NCBI GenBank assembly: GCA_937990185.1
Contig: CALKBI010000038.1
Span: 1 to 58,379, forward strand
Origin: an uncultured Neomegalonema sp.
GTDB lineage: Bacteria; Pseudomonadota; Alphaproteobacteria; Rhodobacterales; Rhodobacteraceae
Length of the DNA: 58,379 nt
Direction: 5' to 3'
Both the position numbers and the translations under genes were made by a program. Positions 57,615-58,379 of this stretch are shown in pieces (the stretch's first letter is position 1; each line of letters opens with the position of its first letter). The notes beneath the pieces were generated by a model that saw only the letters and a program-made list of their open reading frames with translations, did not search any database and was not told where the DNA came from.

Positions 57615-58379
57615 ATGCCACGCTCGACAAACTTCCTTCTGACCGCCGCAGCCCGCACTTTGAAGATCAAAGACATCTTCAAAATGGGTGAAGAGAAGGC
57701 TTGGGAACAGTTTGTTGCTATCCGCTTTGGTGACAACAACGGCGAAGCCTATTGCCCTGCATGTGGCACAGTAGAGCCTTACTTTCTAACCACCCGTCGC
57801 AAGTGGAAATGCCGTGGCTGTCACAAGCAATTCAGCGTCACGTCCGGCACGATCTTCGCCAGCCGCAAGCTGGACTTCACTGATATTCTTGCCGCGATTG
57901 CTCTTTTCGTAAACGCTGCGAAGGGTATCAGCGCCCTGCAAATGGCTCGCGATCTGGACGTTCAGCACAAGACGGCTTGGGTGATGTGCCACAAACTCCG
58001 CGAAGCAATGGGCATGGGCAACGACGATGTAACCCTATCCGGTGACGTTGAGATTGATGGCTGTCATGTTGGCGGTCACGTTCGCCCTGAGAACCGCAAG
58101 GAAGACCGGAAAGACCGCCGTTTAGCTGCAAACAAAGACGCTGACCGCCGTGTTGTAATCGCCATGCGTGAGCGCCAAGGCCGCACGCTGACCTTTGTTG
58201 AGAAAACCGAAGCGGAAGGCGTACAGCACGCTATTGCCCGTGTAGAGCCTAACAGCGTCATGCACGCTGACGAAGCTTCGCACTGGGACAAGCTACACGC
58301 TTATTACACCACCACCCGCATCAATCACTCTGAGATGTATAGTGACGGCTACGCCTGCACGAACCAAGTCGAAAGCTTC
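57615..58379 (+). CDS. IS1595-family (ISXO2-like) transposase, 3' partial
   Basis: At least 255 residues run open to the window edge. The N-terminal zinc ribbon (CPACG...CRGCH, residues about 50-75) is followed by a helical region and the ISXO2-like DDE domain: first Asp in VEIDGCHVGG, second in HADEASHWDKL, and the NQVES motif near the last bases. The first ATG at 57615 has AGGGA ten bases upstream. DDE residues look intact, so the enzyme may be active. The rest of the gene and the right inverted repeat are outside the window. Confidence 0.92.
   Translation, partial: MPRSTNFLLTAAARTLKIKDIFKMGEEKAWEQFVAIRFGDNNGEAYCPACGTVEPYFLTTRRKWKCRGCHKQFSVTSGTIFASRKLDFTDILAAIALFVNAAKGISALQMARDLDVQHKTAWVMCHKLREAMGMGNDDVTLSGDVEIDGCHVGGHVRPENRKEDRKDRRLAANKDADRRVVIAMRERQGRTLTFVEKTEAEGVQHAIARVEPNSVMHADEASHWDKLHAYYTTTRINHSEMYSDGYACTNQVESF

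Larger units (their letters stand above)
56190..58379. mobile_element. IS1595/ISXO2-like element with passenger genes (partial, runs off the window)
   Basis: The element contains a transposase on the plus strand, divergent from two minus-strand passenger genes (DUF6471 and a frameshifted membrane protein). The left boundary is estimated from the break in the GT2 gene (about 56180-56222); GGCATTGCGTAGCAAACG at 56190 could be an inverted-repeat end, but the right end is outside the window so this is untested. Some IS1595 members are known to carry passenger genes. Confidence 0.7.

Overview
The window looks like a chromosomal segment of an alphaproteobacterium. The best lineage markers are the histidine phosphotransferase ChpT of the CtrA phosphorelay, the alphaproteobacterial families DUF1491, DUF2948 and UPF0262, the gene orders murA-DUF2948-hisD-UPF0262, lysC-ptsP (Nitro-PTS EI) and eno-ftsB, and a RuvC-free, CRISPR-free housekeeping background of moderate GC. 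A Caulobacterales/Hyphomonadaceae-like or related marine lineage is my inference; no rRNA or tRNA gene is present to settle it.

Layout: 1-9400 holds an EamA exporter, DUF1491, parC, a large periplasmic TPR protein, an HxlR regulator divergent from terC, and terC overlapping gatB. 9400-15450 holds speD, an AerR/PpaA-like B12-binding regulator, chpT, an orphan type I secretion ABC/HlyD pair and a 53-residue membrane protein. 15450-23430 holds ftsB, eno, ilvC, purD, xseA, a PHB-depolymerase-like lipoprotein and prfB. 23440-26710 is a tightly overlapping catabolic operon pcaD-pcaC-BKACE-pcaB for the protocatechuate branch of the beta-ketoadipate pathway. It faces an ABCB-type exporter across a spacer carrying a perfect 10-bp inverted repeat. 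26900-33150 holds that exporter, lipB, a pterin carbinolamine dehydratase, DUF3108, a TPR lipoprotein with a 4 x 19-residue repeat, a MOSC protein and a YkgJ cysteine-cluster protein.

33340-43170 holds a ferredoxin reductase-like flavoprotein, a Prx5-type peroxiredoxin, lysC-ptsP and murA-DUF2948-hisD-UPF0262. 43370-55530 holds a LysE exporter with DUF1989, phosphomannomutase, a GNAT enzyme, a hotdog thioesterase overlapping cfa, an AT-rich O-acyltransferase, class II DAHP synthase, msrP (behind a terminator-like hairpin that contains its ribosome binding site), rimO and a YugP-type zinc peptidase.

The right end (about 56190 to the window edge) is an IS1595/ISXO2-like element. It has a transposase running off the window, divergent passenger genes (DUF6471 and a frameshifted membrane protein), and it truncates a family 2 glycosyltransferase.

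The most interesting leads are the BKACE gene inside the pca operon, the RBS-containing hairpin of msrP, the palindrome in the pca/exporter spacer, the A7 frameshift in the element's passenger gene, and the AerR-like regulator with an upstream TGT-N12-ACA site. I found no CRISPR array, defence island, prophage or obviously new multigene system. The bulk is ordinary alphaproteobacterial housekeeping.
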